NCBI RefSeq assembly: GCF_030684895.1
Contig: NZ_JAUXXP010000084.1
Coordinates: forward strand, 1 to 64,000
Reading direction: 5' to 3'
Length of the DNA: 64,000 nt
Source: Pseudomonas sp.
GTDB lineage: Bacteria > Pseudomonadota > Gammaproteobacteria > Pseudomonadales > Pseudomonadaceae
The notes beneath the pieces were generated by a model. The model was not told the DNA's origin. It searched no databases and saw only the letters and a list, made by a program, of their open reading frames with translations. Made by a program: the position numbers and the translations under genes. Shown here in pieces: positions 1-13,403 of the stretch; the stretch's first letter is position 1; each line of letters starts with the position of its first letter.

Positions 1-255
1 AAAGCGCAGGCCAACGCCCAGGGCTTCGACGCGTACCACTTCAAGCGTGAGAATCGGCGCTTCCATCGGCAAACCCTGCACCTGACCCTGCACCTGCTCG
101 CCCATGCTGAGCATATTCTGCGCCTGGTCCATCAGCACATAGACGCCGCATTCGGAAATATCCCGGGTGGTGACCAGCAGCTCGCCGTGCACCGGGTGGT
201 CGATACGCAGGCGTACCTTGAGGGGTGTGCGGACATTCTTTCGACTATTGCTCAT
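1..255 (-). CDS. PilZ domain protein (3' end outside window)
   Basis: Reads from an ATG at 255 down to the window edge, so only the first 85 residues are visible. Residues 5-9 give RKNVR (the RxxxR motif) and residues 32-37 give DISECG (the D/NxSxxG motif), the two c-di-GMP-binding signatures of PilZ domains. A single-domain c-di-GMP effector is the natural reading; its partner is not visible. It lies just upstream of the acyltransferase gene's 3' end, in the same relative place as in other Pseudomonas origin regions. The C-terminus cannot be judged. Confidence 0.85.
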   Translation of the reverse strand, partial: MSNSRKNVRTPLKVRLRIDHPVHGELLVTTRDISECGVYVLMDQAQNMLSMGEQVQGQVQGLPMEAPILTLEVVRVEALGVGLRF

Positions 256-323
256 GCGCCGTCCGTCAGAGTGAGTTTCCCCAGCCTAGTCGAGAGCAGG
301 CTCAGCCTGCAACTCGGCCCGCT

Positions 324-1217
324 TCAATACCACTTGGCCTCGCCAGCAGGACGCTTCTTGAAGCGCTTCATGCTCCACATGTACTGGCTCGGGTAGGTGC
401 GTACATAACGCTCGATAACCTTGCTCATCGCGGCAACGGCGGTGGCCGTATCGGTGCTGTACATGTCTTCCGGCGCAGCTTCGAGGATGACCTTGAAGCC
501 CGAGCCATCCGGCAGACGCAGTGCATGCAGAAACACCCCGCAGGCCTTGCCGCCACTCAACATGCCGGCAACAAACTTGCTGGTCAGCGCCTCGGTCGCC
601 AGGAAGGGCACGAAGACTCCGGACGACAGGCTCGGCTCGGGATCAGCCGGAATACCCACCGCACCGCCTTTGCGCACTTCCTTAATCACGCTGAGGATGC
701 CTTCCTTGGTCGATGGCGCAACACGGTTACCCAGTTGCACACGCTGCTGACGCAGCAGCTCATCAACAGCCTTCAGCTTCGGCGGACGGTAGAAGATAAT
801 CGGTTTGCACTGCGCGCAGTAGAAGTGGTTAAGCACTTCCCAGTTACCCAGGTGGCTGGTGATGCCGACTACGCCCTTGCCGCTGGCCAGAGCCTCCTTA
901 AGCACATCCAGACCCTCGACTTCACGCACCAGGCCGATGGATTTCTGCGCCGGCCAGATCCAGGCACAGGCGCTTTCTGTCAGGGTTCTGCCGATATCCA
1001 TCAGCGATTGACCCAGCAGACGCTGGTGCGCGGCCTCATCCAGTTCGGGAAAGCATTTACGCAGGTTGATGCTCGCCACTTCGCGTGAACCGTTCGGCAG
1101 CTTCCACATCAGCCAACCAATCGCCGCGCCCACAGCCTGCACCGCGCGCCATGGCAGCAGGGCAAACAGGCGTAAGAAACCCACCACCAGGGCACCTTTG
1201 AACTTTTCCACAGGCAA
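324..1217 (-). CDS. Lipid A biosynthesis lauroyl-type acyltransferase (LpxL/HtrB family)
   Basis: 297 residues, the usual LpxL/HtrB length. An N-terminal hydrophobic stretch (about residues 10-38) anchors it at the inner membrane. The acyltransferase box HLGNWE has its catalytic pair at H122 and E127 (the HX4E form typical of this family), followed by a conserved AD-PE...GVFVPF segment at about 191-206. The family transfers acyl chains from acyl-ACP to lipid A intermediates. Which chain (lauroyl or hydroxylauroyl) cannot be read from sequence. Start is an ATG at 1217 giving MPVEKFKGAL. Transcribed divergently from glyQ together with tag. Confidence 0.85.
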   Translation of the reverse strand: MPVEKFKGALVVGFLRLFALLPWRAVQAVGAAIGWLMWKLPNGSREVASINLRKCFPELDEAAHQRLLGQSLMDIGRTLTESACAWIWPAQKSIGLVREVEGLDVLKEALASGKGVVGITSHLGNWEVLNHFYCAQCKPIIFYRPPKLKAVDELLRQQRVQLGNRVAPSTKEGILSVIKEVRKGGAVGIPADPEPSLSSGVFVPFLATEALTSKFVAGMLSGGKACGVFLHALRLPDGSGFKVILEAAPEDMYSTDTATAVAAMSKVIERYVRTYPSQYMWSMKRFKKRPAGEAKWY

Positions 1218-1256
1218 CTCCAGCCGATCAAAAGGTGGCCATTGTAACCGCCTGCG

Positions 1257-1814
1257 CTAGTGGCCGTTGAGTTGCGCGTAGCGGTCACAGTTCGTGGTGT
1301 GATCCATGACCATGCCGCTGGCCTGCATATAGGCATAACAAATGGTCGGCCCGACAAAGATGAAACCGGCCTTCTTAAGCGCCTTGCTCATCGCCTCGGC
1401 ATCAGCGGTTACCGCCGGCACCTGGCCGCGCTCGCTGAAGTGGTTGATCTTCGGTACGCCGCCGACAAACGACCAGAGCAACGCCACTGGGTCTTCCAGC
1501 TTGAGCCAGGCCTGAGCGTTTTTGCGCACAGCCTTGAGCTTGAGGCGGTTACGAATGATGCCGGCGTCCTGCATCAGGGTTTCTTCGATGTACTCGTCGG
1601 TAAGCATGGCCAGACGCTGCACATCAAACCCGAACAGCACCTTGCGATAGTGCTCGCGCTTCTTCAGCACGGTGATCCACGACAGACCTGCCTGAAAACC
1701 CTCCAGCAGCAGTAACTCGAACAACACCTGGGGGTCGCGTTGTGGCACGCCCCATTCTTCATCGTGGTACGCCTGATACAGCGGATCGTCATTGCACCAG
1801 AAACAGCGTGGCAT
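1257..1814 (-). CDS. tag: DNA-3-methyladenine glycosylase I
   Basis: 185 residues. The zinc-finger ligands of Tag are present: C4 and H17 near the N-terminus and H172 and C176 near the C-terminus, with the catalytic/base-recognition E38 in [10 protein letters not shown]. It removes 3-methyladenine from alkylated DNA as the first step of base excision repair. The reading frame stays open upstream of 1814, but the ATG at 1814 gives the family N-terminus MPRCFWCND, and a longer form would run into the divergent glyQ gene. Stop lies 39 bp before the acyltransferase start, so the two genes may share a transcript. Confidence 0.95.
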   Translation of the reverse strand: MPRCFWCNDDPLYQAYHDEEWGVPQRDPQVLFELLLLEGFQAGLSWITVLKKREHYRKVLFGFDVQRLAMLTDEYIEETLMQDAGIIRNRLKLKAVRKNAQAWLKLEDPVALLWSFVGGVPKINHFSERGQVPAVTADAEAMSKALKKAGFIFVGPTICYAYMQASGMVMDHTTNCDRYAQLNGH

Positions 1815-1880
1815 GCGGGTTTTCCTGAGCTTCGGTATACTCGCGGACTTTCTGAAGCCGCCAAAGTACGGGTGAAATTT

Positions 1881-2828
1881 GTGAGCCAGACTACGCCTGC
1901 CGTGCGCACCTTCCAAGACTTGATCCTCGCCCTGCAACAGTACTGGGCCGAGCAGGGCTGTGTGGTGTTGCAGCCCTACGATATGGAAGTTGGCGCGGGC
2001 ACCTTCCACACCGCCACGTTTCTCCGTGCCATCGGCCCAGAGACTTGGAACGCCGCCTACGTGCAGCCTTCCCGTCGTCCGGCTGACGGCCGCTACGGCG
2101 AAAACCCCAACCGCCTGCAGCACTACTACCAGTTCCAGGTGGTGCTCAAGCCGAACCCGGAAAACTTCCAGGAGCTGTACTTAGGCTCGCTGAAAGCCAT
2201 CGGCATCGACCCACTGGTGCACGACATCCGCTTCGTCGAAGACAACTGGGAATCGCCGACGCTCGGCGCCTGGGGTCTGGGCTGGGAAATCTGGCTGAAC
2301 GGTATGGAAGTCACCCAGTTCACCTACTTCCAGCAGGTCGGCGGCATAGAGTGCTACCCGGTAACCGGTGAGATCACCTACGGTCTCGAGCGCCTGGCCA
2401 TGTACCTGCAGGGCGTCGACTCGGTGTACGACCTGGTTTGGACCGACGGCCAGTTCGGCAAGGTCACCTACGGCGATGTGTTCCACCAGAACGAGGTGGA
2501 GCAATCGACCTACAACTTCGAACACGCCAACGTCGAGAAACTCTTCGAGCTGTTCGACTTCTACGAAAGCGAAGCCAACCGCCTGATCGAACTGGAGCTG
2601 CCGCTGCCAACCTACGAGATGGTGCTCAAGGCCTCGCACACCTTCAACCTGCTGGATGCGCGCCGGGCCATCTCGGTGACCGCGCGTCAGCAATACATCC
2701 TGCGCGTGCGTGCCCTGGCCCGCTCGGTGGCGCAGAGCTACCTGCAAGCGCGGCGCAAACTCGGCTTCCCGCTCGCGGCACCCGACCTGCGTGATGAAGT
2801 ATTGGCCAAGCTGGAGGCAGCAGAATGA
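1881..2828 (+). CDS. glyQ: Glycyl-tRNA synthetase alpha subunit
   Basis: 315 residues with the complete class II catalytic domain of bacterial alpha2beta2 GlyRS (motifs around FLRAIGPE, the LGAWGLGWE segment and [13 protein letters not shown]). It activates glycine and charges tRNA-Gly in the cytoplasm with GlyS. The frame is open upstream to 1740, but the family start is the GTG at 1881 ([13 protein letters not shown]); the longer form would overlap tag by 75 bp. It overlaps glyS by 4 bp (ATGA), implying translational coupling of the two subunits. Confidence 0.97.
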   Translation: MSQTTPAVRTFQDLILALQQYWAEQGCVVLQPYDMEVGAGTFHTATFLRAIGPETWNAAYVQPSRRPADGRYGENPNRLQHYYQFQVVLKPNPENFQELYLGSLKAIGIDPLVHDIRFVEDNWESPTLGAWGLGWEIWLNGMEVTQFTYFQQVGGIECYPVTGEITYGLERLAMYLQGVDSVYDLVWTDGQFGKVTYGDVFHQNEVEQSTYNFEHANVEKLFELFDFYESEANRLIELELPLPTYEMVLKASHTFNLLDARRAISVTARQQYILRVRALARSVAQSYLQARRKLGFPLAAPDLRDEVLAKLEAAE

Positions 2829-4879
2829 GTGCGCGTGATTTCCTGGTAGAACTGGGCACCGAAGAGCTGCCACCGAAAGCCCTGAAAACCCTGGGTGAAG
2901 CTTTCCTCGCCGGTATCGAAAAAGGCCTGAAAGCCGCTGGCCTGAGCTATGGCCAAGTGCGCTATTACGCCGCGCCGCGCCGTTTGGCCGTGCTCATCGA
3001 GCAGCTTGAAGAGCAGCAAGCCGATCGTACGCAGAACCTCGATGGCCCGCCCGTGCAGGCGGCGTTCGACAAGGACGGCAACCCGACTCAGGCCGCGCTT
3101 GGCTTCGCCAAGAAGTGCGGCGTCGAGCTGAGCCAAATCGACCAAAGCGGCCCCAAGCTGAAATTCAGCCAGAGCATCCCAGGCCAGGCTGCGGCCGGCC
3201 TGCTGCCGGCCATCGTCGAAACCTCGCTGAACGAGCTGCCGATTCCCAAGCGTATGCGTTGGGGCGCGCGCAAGACCGAATTCGTCCGCCCGAGCCAGTG
3301 GCTGGTGATGCTGTTCGGTGACGAAGTGATCGACTGCGAAATCCTCGCCCAACAAGCCGGTCGCGTATCCCGTGGCCATCGCTTCCACGCTAACCACGAG
3401 GTGCGCATCAGCGCGCCGGCCAACTACGCCGAAGACCTGCGTAGCGCCTATGTGATTGCCGACTTCGCCGAGCGTCGCGCGCAGATCATTGCCCGGGTCA
3501 ATGAACTGGCTGCAGCAGAGCAGGGCACGGCCATCGTGCCGCCGGCGTTGCTGGATGAAGTCAGTGCCCTGGTCGAATGGCCGGTGCCGCTGGTCTGTTC
3601 CTTCGAGGAACGCTTCCTCGAAGTGCCGCAGGAAGCACTGATCACCACCATGCAGGACAACCAAAAGTACTTCTGCCTGCTCAACAGCAACGGCAAGCTG
3701 CTGCCGCGCTTTATCACCGTGGCCAACGTTGAAAGTAAAGACCCGGCGCAGATCATTTCCGGCAACGAGAAGGTGGTGCGTCCGCGCCTGACGGACGCCG
3801 AGTTCTTCTTCAAGCAGGACAAGAAGCAAAAGCTTGAGACCTTCAACCAGCGCCTGGCCAACGTGGTGTTCCAGGCCCAGCTGGGTTCGGTCTACGACAA
3901 GGCCCAGCGCGTCTCGGCGCTGGCCGGCTTTATCGCCCAGCGTATCGGTGGCGACGCCACCCGCGCCGCTCGCGCCGGCATCCTCTGCAAATGCGACCTG
4001 GCCAGTGAGATGGTTGGCGAGTTCCCGGAAATGCAGGGCATCGCCGGTTACTACTACGCCAAGCATGATGGCGAAGCCGAAGACGTCGCCCTGGCGCTAA
4101 ACGAGCAGTACATGCCACGCGGCGCCGGCGCTGAGCTGCCGAGTACCCTCACCGGTGCCGCCGTGGCCCTGGCCGACAAGCTGGATACCCTGATCGGGAT
4201 ATTCGGCATCGGCATGCTGCCCACCGGCAGCAAAGACCCCTATGCCCTGCGTCGCGCCGCCCTTGGCGTGTTACGCATCCTGATCGAGAAGCAGCTGGAT
4301 CTGGATCTGGTTGAAGCCGTTGGTTTTGCAATCAAGCAATTCGGCGACAAGATCAAAGCCGATGGCCTGGCTCTCCAGGTGCAGGACTTTATCTTCGACC
4401 GTCTGCGCGCGCGTTATGAAGACGAAGGCGTCGAAGTGGCCGTGTACCAGGCCGTGCGTGCGGTTAGCCCGACTTCGCCATTGGACTTCGATCAGCGCGT
4501 ACAGGCCGTGCAGGCCTTCCGGGCATTGCCACAGGCGGCCGCTCTGGCGGCGGCGAACAAGCGCGTGTCCAATCTGCTGAGCAAGGCCGAAGGCCAGGTC
4601 GCGGCGAGCGTCGAAGCCCATCACTTCGACAACCCCAGCGAGTTCGCCCTCAACGCCGCTATCCAGCAGGCCGAGCATGCAGTACGGCCGCTGGCTGCAG
4701 GGCGTCAGTACAACCTGGCACTGAGTCAGTTGGCCAATCTGCGCGAGCCGGTGGATGCCTTCTTCGAGGCCGTACTGGTCAACGCCGAAGACCCTGCCGT
4801 ACGGGCCAATCGTTATGCGCTGCTGGCCAAGCTGCGTGGCCTGTTCCTCGGTGTGGCCGATATCTCAGTACTCGGCTAA
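2825..4879 (+). CDS. glyS: Glycyl-tRNA synthetase beta subunit
   Basis: 684 residues, normal for GlyS. Begins [20 protein letters not shown], the family N-terminus, and ends with a DALR-like anticodon-binding region ([20 protein letters not shown] segment near the C-terminus). The beta subunit recognises tRNA-Gly and completes the alpha2beta2 enzyme with GlyQ, whose stop codon overlaps its start. A short inverted repeat (4896-4903 with 4910-4917, GATGGGCT/AGCCCATC) follows the stop. It lacks a T-run and is probably a processing or partial termination structure. Confidence 0.97.
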   Translation: MSARDFLVELGTEELPPKALKTLGEAFLAGIEKGLKAAGLSYGQVRYYAAPRRLAVLIEQLEEQQADRTQNLDGPPVQAAFDKDGNPTQAALGFAKKCGVELSQIDQSGPKLKFSQSIPGQAAAGLLPAIVETSLNELPIPKRMRWGARKTEFVRPSQWLVMLFGDEVIDCEILAQQAGRVSRGHRFHANHEVRISAPANYAEDLRSAYVIADFAERRAQIIARVNELAAAEQGTAIVPPALLDEVSALVEWPVPLVCSFEERFLEVPQEALITTMQDNQKYFCLLNSNGKLLPRFITVANVESKDPAQIISGNEKVVRPRLTDAEFFFKQDKKQKLETFNQRLANVVFQAQLGSVYDKAQRVSALAGFIAQRIGGDATRAARAGILCKCDLASEMVGEFPEMQGIAGYYYAKHDGEAEDVALALNEQYMPRGAGAELPSTLTGAAVALADKLDTLIGIFGIGMLPTGSKDPYALRRAALGVLRILIEKQLDLDLVEAVGFAIKQFGDKIKADGLALQVQDFIFDRLRARYEDEGVEVAVYQAVRAVSPTSPLDFDQRVQAVQAFRALPQAAALAAANKRVSNLLSKAEGQVAASVEAHHFDNPSEFALNAAIQQAEHAVRPLAAGRQYNLALSQLANLREPVDAFFEAVLVNAEDPAVRANRYALLAKLRGLFLGVADISVLG

Positions 4880-4969
4880 CGCCTGCCGCGAGTCCGATGG
4901 GCTACGCGCAGCCCATCATCACCTTTACCAGCTGGCGGCCATCACCGTCAGCCGGTTACGGATTTCCCC

Positions 4970-5503
4970 ATGAAACTGCTGATTCTCGACCGCGACGGCG
5001 TCATCAATTACGACTCCGACGCCTATATCAAAAGCCTCGCCGAGTGGATTCCGCTACCCGGCGCCATCGAAGCCATCGCGCGCCTTTCGCAAGCCGGCTG
5101 GACGATCGCCGTGGCCACCAATCAATCCGGGGTCGCCCGCGGCTATTACGACCTGGCCACACTGGAAGCCATGCATGCGCGCCTGCGTGAACTGGTGGCG
5201 GCGCAGGGCGGCGACCTGGGCCTGATCGTGCACTGCATCCACGGCCCGGATGAGGGCTGCGCCTGCCGCAAACCGAAACCCGGCATGCTCGAGCAGATTG
5301 CTGCGTACTATGGCGTTGCACTTAAGGGCGTGTGGTTTGTCGGAGACAGCAGCGGTGACCTGACAGCGGCCGGCGCCGTCGACTGTCAGCCAGTTTTGGT
5401 AAAGACCGGCAAGGGCGAACGCACCCTGGCGAAAGGATTGCCAGCGGGCACCCTGGTATTCGATGATCTGGCGGCGGTTGCCGCACAGCTTCTCCACTTA
5501 TAA
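4970..5503 (+). CDS. gmhB: D-glycero-beta-D-manno-heptose-1,7-bisphosphate 7-phosphatase
   Basis: 177 residues, HAD superfamily. The DxD nucleophile/acid pair is D7 and D9 (LDRDGVIN), motif II is TNQSG at 50-54, and the structural zinc site typical of GmhB is complete (C89, H91, C97, C99). The enzyme dephosphorylates heptose bisphosphate on the way to ADP-heptose for the LPS inner core. It lies 90 bp after glyS and 32 bp before the PlsC-like gene, as in other Pseudomonas, and is likely co-transcribed with the latter. Confidence 0.93.
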   Translation: MKLLILDRDGVINYDSDAYIKSLAEWIPLPGAIEAIARLSQAGWTIAVATNQSGVARGYYDLATLEAMHARLRELVAAQGGDLGLIVHCIHGPDEGCACRKPKPGMLEQIAAYYGVALKGVWFVGDSSGDLTAAGAVDCQPVLVKTGKGERTLAKGLPAGTLVFDDLAAVAAQLLHL

Positions 5504-5535
5504 AGCAGGCACTGCCTGCGACGGTAAAAGCTCCC

Positions 5536-6309
5536 ATGTCGACAGTGCAGACCCTCAGAACCGTTCTCTTCTATCTGTTGTTGTCTTCCAGCGCCTTTGT
5601 CTGGTGCACCCTCAGCGTCTTCGTTGCCCCCTTCCTACCGTTTCGCGCGCGCTATCGCTTTGTTATCCAGAACTGGTGCCGCTGCGCCACCTGGCTGGCC
5701 AAGGTGGTAGCCGGCATCAACTATGAGATCAAGGGCCTGGAGAATATCCCCGAGCAGCCCTGCGTGATCCTCGCCAAGCACCAAAGCACCTGGGAGACCT
5801 TCTTCCTCTGCGGCTACTTTGAGCCGCTCAGCCAAGTGGTCAAGCGCGAGCTGCTGTATGTACCGTTCTTCGGCTGGGCGATGGCCATGCTTAAACCTAT
5901 CGCGATTGACCGCAGTAACCCCAAGGCGGCGCTCAAGCAGCTGGCCAAGCTTGGCCACAAACGCCTGGGGCAGGGCGCCTGGGTGCTGGTATTCCCGGAA
6001 GGCACGCGTATTCCACCAGGCCAGATCGGCAAATTCAGCCGTGGCGGCGCCTCCCTCGCAGTGAATGCCAACCTGCCGGTGCTGCCGATTGCCCACAACG
6101 CTGGTGAGTTCTGGCCCAAGCAGGGCTGGCGCAAGACCCCTGGCACCGTCCAGGTGATTATCGGCCCGCCGATGTACGCCGAAGGCACAGGCCCGCGCGC
6201 CATCGCCGAACTCAACGACCGCGCCTTTGCCTGGGTCAGCCAGGCGCAACGCGATATCGGCTCACTGGATGCGCAAAGCCAGCCGCTGGAAACCCAAGCG
6301 CCGGCCTGA
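5536..6309 (+). CDS. lptA: 1-acyl-sn-glycerol-3-phosphate acyltransferase (PlsC-like)
   Basis: 257 residues with an N-terminal membrane segment (about 8-32). The acyltransferase box is KHQSTWE (H82, E87): glutamate replaces the aspartate of the usual NHX4D motif. FPEGTR at 153-158 is the second PlsC box. The family makes phosphatidic acid from lysophosphatidic acid at the inner membrane. The name lptA is used for the orthologue at this position in P. aeruginosa and is unrelated to the LPS-transport lptA. Substrate preference is not readable. A hairpin with T-run follows at 6441. Confidence 0.82.
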   Translation: MSTVQTLRTVLFYLLLSSSAFVWCTLSVFVAPFLPFRARYRFVIQNWCRCATWLAKVVAGINYEIKGLENIPEQPCVILAKHQSTWETFFLCGYFEPLSQVVKRELLYVPFFGWAMAMLKPIAIDRSNPKAALKQLAKLGHKRLGQGAWVLVFPEGTRIPPGQIGKFSRGGASLAVNANLPVLPIAHNAGEFWPKQGWRKTPGTVQVIIGPPMYAEGTGPRAIAELNDRAFAWVSQAQRDIGSLDAQSQPLETQAPA

Positions 6310-6440
6310 GTAATTGTGGATAAGCTGTGCGCGAAATACCGGCAGAGTGCCATTAAGCCTTTCAAGATAATGATTCATAAGCAGTTTTCATCAAGGTCTG
6401 GCTAACTGTGTTTCGTGCATAAGTTTTCCAGCGCACTCTC

Positions 6441-6465
6441 AAGCCGGCCTTAGTGCCGGCTTTTT
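6441..6465 (+). terminator. Rho-independent terminator downstream of the PlsC-like gene
   Basis: AAGCCGGC and GCCGGCTT arms (6441-6448, 6455-6462) around a short loop, followed by TTTTT. It lies about 130 bp after the acyltransferase stop and faces the gyrB terminator, so it closes the rightward unit. A perfect DnaA box (TGTGGATAA) lies at 6315-6323 in the same gap. Confidence 0.8.
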
Positions 6466-6504
6466 AATCGATCAAATCTCCGTAGCCGTCGCATTGCAGC
6501 TGCA

Positions 6505-6520
6505 TGTTCCATGTGGAACA
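6505..6520. promoter_or_regulatory. parS: parS-like ParB-binding site (one mismatch)
   Basis: TGTTCCATGTGGAACA differs at one base (T for C at 6512) from the palindrome TGTTCCACGTGGAACA, which occurs intact at 9057. It lies in the gap between the PlsC-like gene and gyrB, about 6-7 kb from oriC, where Pseudomonas parS sites cluster. The central mismatch probably lowers affinity. Confidence 0.7.
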
Positions 6521-6523
6521 AAA

Positions 6524-6556
6524 AAGCCCCTGCTGAGGTTAATCAGCAGGGGCTTC
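6524..6556 (-). terminator. Rho-independent terminator of gyrB
   Basis: Read on the minus strand, AAGCCCCTGCTGA and TCAGCAGGGGCTT arms flank a short loop and are followed by a run of T. The hairpin is 41 bp past the gyrB stop and closes the leftward dnaA-dnaN-recF-gyrB unit. Confidence 0.88.
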
Positions 6557-6597
6557 TTATGCAGAGGCCAGAAGCGCTCTGGCCTCCTTCAGGCCGT

Positions 6598-10123
<3,526 letters not shown>

Positions 10124-10130
10124 TCAGCAG

Positions 10131-11234
10131 TTACAGGCGCATCGGCATAACAACATAAGACGAATCGTCGTTGTCAGCTTCCTGCACCAAGGCACTGCTG
10201 TTGGCATCGGAGAGAATCAGACGCACCTGGTCGGTGGTCATCACGCTCAACACGTCAAGCAGGTAGCTGACGTTAAAACCGATTTCCAGCGAGCTGCCGT
10301 TGTAGTCCACGGCGATCTCTTCTTCCGCTTCTTCCTGCTCAGGGTTGTTGGCCTGAATTTTCAGCAAGCCAGATTCCAGTTGCAGGCGAATGCCGCGGTA
10401 CTTCTCGTTCGACAGAATCGCGGTACGGCTAAAGGCTTCACGCAGACCCTGACGATCTGCAACCACCAGCTTGTCACCACCACGCGGCAACACACGCTCG
10501 TAGTCAGGGAACTTGCCGTCGACCAATTTCGAGGTGAAGGTGAACTCACCAGTGGTGGCACGAACATGGTGCTGACCGAGAACGATGCTGACGCTGCCGT
10601 CTTGTTCGGTCAGCAGACGTGCCAGTTCGAGAATACCTTTACGCGGCACGATGACCTGGTGGCGCTCAACCTGCTCGATCGCCGCCTCCATCGAACACAT
10701 GGCCAGACGGTGACCATCGGTGGCAACCGCGCGGAGGATGCCGGTCTGTACTTCCAGCAACATACCGTTGAGGTAATAACGGACATCCTGCTGCGCCATC
10801 GCGAAGCTGGTGCGCTCGATCAGACGGCGCAGCTTGCTTTGCGACAAACTGAAGGTCAGCGAACCCGGGCCTTCTTCAACAGTCGGGAAATCATTGGCAG
10901 GCAGGGTGGACAGACTGAAACGGCTGCGGCCCGCTTTGACCAGCAGCTTCTGCTCGTCGATACGGATATCGATCAGGGCGTCAGCCGGCAGGCTTTTGCA
11001 TATGTCCATCAGCTTGCGCGCCGGCACGGTGATCTCACCGGACTCCGCTGGCTCTTCCAGGGTGACGCGGCCGACCAGCTCGACTTCCAGGTCGGTACCG
11101 GTCAGCGACAGCTGCTGGCCTTCGACCACTAGCAGCACGTTAGAGAGAACCGGCAAGGTCTGACGGCGTTCCACGACGCCGGCGACCAGTTGCAGAGGTT
11201 TCAACAAGGCTTCGCGTTGAATGGTGAAATGCAT
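10131..11234 (-). CDS. dnaN: DNA polymerase III beta sliding clamp
   Basis: 367 residues, the standard bacterial clamp length, with three similar domains and the C-terminal VVMPMRL tail used to dock clamp-binding peptides. Starts MHFTIQREALLKPLQLVAGV. It forms the dimeric ring that tethers polymerase III and repair polymerases to DNA. 31 bp downstream of dnaA and 7 bp upstream of recF, in the conserved operon order. Confidence 0.98.
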   Translation of the reverse strand: MHFTIQREALLKPLQLVAGVVERRQTLPVLSNVLLVVEGQQLSLTGTDLEVELVGRVTLEEPAESGEITVPARKLMDICKSLPADALIDIRIDEQKLLVKAGRSRFSLSTLPANDFPTVEEGPGSLTFSLSQSKLRRLIERTSFAMAQQDVRYYLNGMLLEVQTGILRAVATDGHRLAMCSMEAAIEQVERHQVIVPRKGILELARLLTEQDGSVSIVLGQHHVRATTGEFTFTSKLVDGKFPDYERVLPRGGDKLVVADRQGLREAFSRTAILSNEKYRGIRLQLESGLLKIQANNPEQEEAEEEIAVDYNGSSLEIGFNVSYLLDVLSVMTTDQVRLILSDANSSALVQEADNDDSSYVVMPMRL

Positions 11235-11265
11235 GGTCTAGTCCCTTGCCTAGTGGAGTTGCGTA

Positions 11266-12741
11266 TTAGGTTGTCAGCGTACGCAGCAAATTTTTATAGT
11301 CCTCGCGGATATCCGCGTCGGACTCCTTAAGTTCAGCAATCTTACGGCATGCATGCAATACCGTTGTGTGATCGCGACCGCCGAAGGCATCACCAATTTC
11401 CGGCAGGCTGTGGTTGGTCAGCTCTTTCGATAAAGCCATGGCCACCTGACGCGGGCGCGCGACTGAACGCGAGCGGCGCTTGGACAGCAGATCAGAAATC
11501 TTGATCTTGTAGTACTCGGCGACCGTGCGCTGAATATTGTCGATGCTGACCAGCTTGTCCTGCAGCGCCAGCAGGTCCTTGAGCGATTCGCGGATCAGCT
11601 CGATGGTAATGTCCCGGCCCATGAAGTGCGAGTGGGCGATAACGCGCTTCAATGCACCTTCCAGCTCACGTACGTTGGAACGAATGCGCTGGGCAATAAA
11701 GAAGGCAGCATCATGCGGCAGATCGACTTTGGCCTGATCGGCCTTCTTCATCAAAATCGCCACGCGGGTTTCCAGCTCAGGCGGCTCGACGGCGACCGTC
11801 AGACCCCAACCGAAACGCGACTTGAGACGTTCTTCCAGGCCTTCGATTTCTTTCGGGTAACGGTCACTGGTGAGAATCACCTGCTGACCACCTTCGAGCA
11901 AAGCGTTGAAAGTGTGGAAGAACTCTTCCTGGGAACGCTCTTTCTTGGCGAAGAATTGAATGTCATCGATCAGCAGCGCATCCACCGAACGGTAGAAGCG
12001 TTTGAATTCGTTGATCGCATTCAGCTGCAAGGCCTTGACCATGTCCGCGACGAAACGCTCGGAATGCAGGTACACCACCTTGGCATTCGGGTTCTTCGCC
12101 AGCAGGTGGTTACCCACCGCATGCATCAAGTGAGTCTTACCCAAGCCCACGCCGCCATAAAGAAACAGCGGGTTGTAACCGTGCTTGGGGTTGTCCGCCA
12201 CCTGCCAAGCCGCCGCGCGGGCCAACTGGTTGGACTTACCTTCGACAAAGTTATCAAAGGTAAAGGTGCGGTTCAGGTAGCTGGTGTGCTTCAACCCGCC
12301 TTCGACCTGCACCGTACGCTCAGTGCGTGCTGGCGCCTGCTGACTGGCCGCACCGGCCATGGGATCAAAGCTTGCGCGCGACGGCTCTGTCTGTGCTGGG
12401 CCAGTGGTTGCTGTCGCAACTGGATTGGAGGCTGGCGCACTCGGCGCAGCTGACGGCGTACTGACCGCCGCCGCACGAGGAGCCGAACTGCGTTTGCTGC
12501 CTATTAATAAGGAGAGCGCAGGAACCAGACCATTGGTCCGTTCGCTGAGTAACTCAAGCAAACGGCTGAGGTACTTTTCATTGACCCAGTCGAGGACAAA
12601 ACGGTTCGGCGCATAGACGCGAAGTTCGTCGCCTTCGGCTTCGACCTGCAGTGGACGGATCCAGGTGTTGAATTGCTGAGCAGGCAGCTCATCGCGCAGA
12701 AGCTCGACGCACTGCTGCCAAAGTTCCACAGACACGGACAT
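11266..12741 (-). CDS. dnaA: Chromosomal replication initiator protein DnaA
   Basis: 491 residues. N-terminal oligomerisation domain (residues 1-85, beginning [15 protein letters not shown]), a Pro/Ala/Ser-rich linker (about 90-150), AAA+ domain with [10 protein letters not shown] and LLIDDIQFF, and the C-terminal DNA-binding domain with [15 protein letters not shown]. It binds DnaA boxes at oriC and opens the duplex. A perfect DnaA box at 12802-12810, 60 bp upstream of the start, points to autoregulation. Transcribed away from oriC. Confidence 0.98.
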   Translation of the reverse strand: MSVSVELWQQCVELLRDELPAQQFNTWIRPLQVEAEGDELRVYAPNRFVLDWVNEKYLSRLLELLSERTNGLVPALSLLIGSKRSSAPRAAAVSTPSAAPSAPASNPVATATTGPAQTEPSRASFDPMAGAASQQAPARTERTVQVEGGLKHTSYLNRTFTFDNFVEGKSNQLARAAAWQVADNPKHGYNPLFLYGGVGLGKTHLMHAVGNHLLAKNPNAKVVYLHSERFVADMVKALQLNAINEFKRFYRSVDALLIDDIQFFAKKERSQEEFFHTFNALLEGGQQVILTSDRYPKEIEGLEERLKSRFGWGLTVAVEPPELETRVAILMKKADQAKVDLPHDAAFFIAQRIRSNVRELEGALKRVIAHSHFMGRDITIELIRESLKDLLALQDKLVSIDNIQRTVAEYYKIKISDLLSKRRSRSVARPRQVAMALSKELTNHSLPEIGDAFGGRDHTTVLHACRKIAELKESDADIREDYKNLLRTLTT

Positions 12742-13157
12742 CCCCTAAATCGCAAGGCGCGAGGCAAAAAACAACCGTCATTGTAGCCGCCGAGGCTTGA
12801 GTTATCCACATGTAAGCTTGCTTATGCGCAAGGAAAATCAACGTGTTATTAGCGTTAGCGGCTTATAAAGCTGGGCGGACAAAGGCTGTGGATAACCGCC
12901 CATAAGCTCACGGGATAACCTAGGGTAAAAACCGGTGGAAAACCCCGCTGTGGGTAAAATGGCATTCCATCCTCAGCTTGTGGACGGCTTCCACACAGTT
13001 GCAGCACGCCTTTTCGACAGACTTACCCTTGGCTGAACAACGCTAAACTGTTGGCCTTCAAGCACTTATGCACAGATCGATGGCTAGCTAATAGCTACTA
13101 ACATTACTAAACATCTTTAAATATTCTCTTCTTTATATTTCTTTATGCAGGAAAAGC
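12742..13157. other. oriC: Chromosomal replication origin oriC
   Basis: The dnaA-rpmH gap. Perfect DnaA boxes: TTATCCACA at 12802-12810 and TGTGGATAA at 12887-12895. One-mismatch boxes: TGTGGGTAA at 12949-12957 and TTATGCACA at 13066-13074; weaker look-alikes lie at about 12909 and 12978. An AT-rich stretch (about 13082-13146, including ATCTTTAAATATTCTC and TTTATATTTCTTTAT) follows and is the likely unwinding element. Gene context and box layout match the known Pseudomonas origin. No coding sequence is seen here. Confidence 0.9.
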
Positions 13158-13168
13158 CTGGTTGGAAA

Positions 13169-13197
13169 TTGACCTGACCCTCGGGTTTCTCTAGAAT
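13169..13197 (+). promoter_or_regulatory. Sigma-70 promoter of rpmH-rnpA
   Basis: TTGACC (13169-13174), a 17-bp spacer, then TAGAAT (13192-13197). Predicted start near 13204, giving a leader of about 54 nt before the rpmH ATG at 13258. It sits at the right edge of oriC, directed away from dnaA. Confidence 0.75.
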
Positions 13198-13257
13198 TGC
13201 CGGTCTCTTAAAACGGGGGCCATTCCGGCCCGTAGTCGACCACCCAGGTACCGCACC

Positions 13258-13392
13258 ATGAAACGCACTTTCCAACCCAGCACTATCAAACGCGCTCGCA
13301 CCCACGGTTTCCGTGCTCGTATGGCCACCAAGAACGGCCGTGCTGTCCTGTCGCGTCGCCGCGCCAAGGGCCGTAAGCGTCTCGCCGTCTAA
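13258..13392 (+). CDS. rpmH: 50S ribosomal protein L34
   Basis: 44 residues, [20 protein letters not shown] onward, ending GRKRLAV: a complete, highly basic L34. It binds 23S rRNA in the large subunit. First gene after oriC on the right, followed 11 bp later by rnpA; the rpmH-rnpA pairing is nearly universal. Confidence 0.98.
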
Positions 13393-13403
13393 ATTTCGGT
13401 CTT

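Noticed and set aside
296..310. GCAGG/CCTGC hairpin between the PilZ and acyltransferase genes as a terminator
   Set aside because: Short stem with no T-run on either strand; both genes are on the same strand and may be co-transcribed.
225..1088. Long plus-strand frame antisense to the acyltransferase gene (287 codons)
   Set aside because: The opposite strand encodes a complete LpxL-family protein with catalytic residues; the antisense translation shows no family features and is a high-GC shadow frame.
2738..4066. 442-codon minus-strand frame inside glyS
   Set aside because: Lies wholly over a well-conserved glyS; composition is rich in Leu/Gly/Val typical of antisense frames in high-GC coding DNA.
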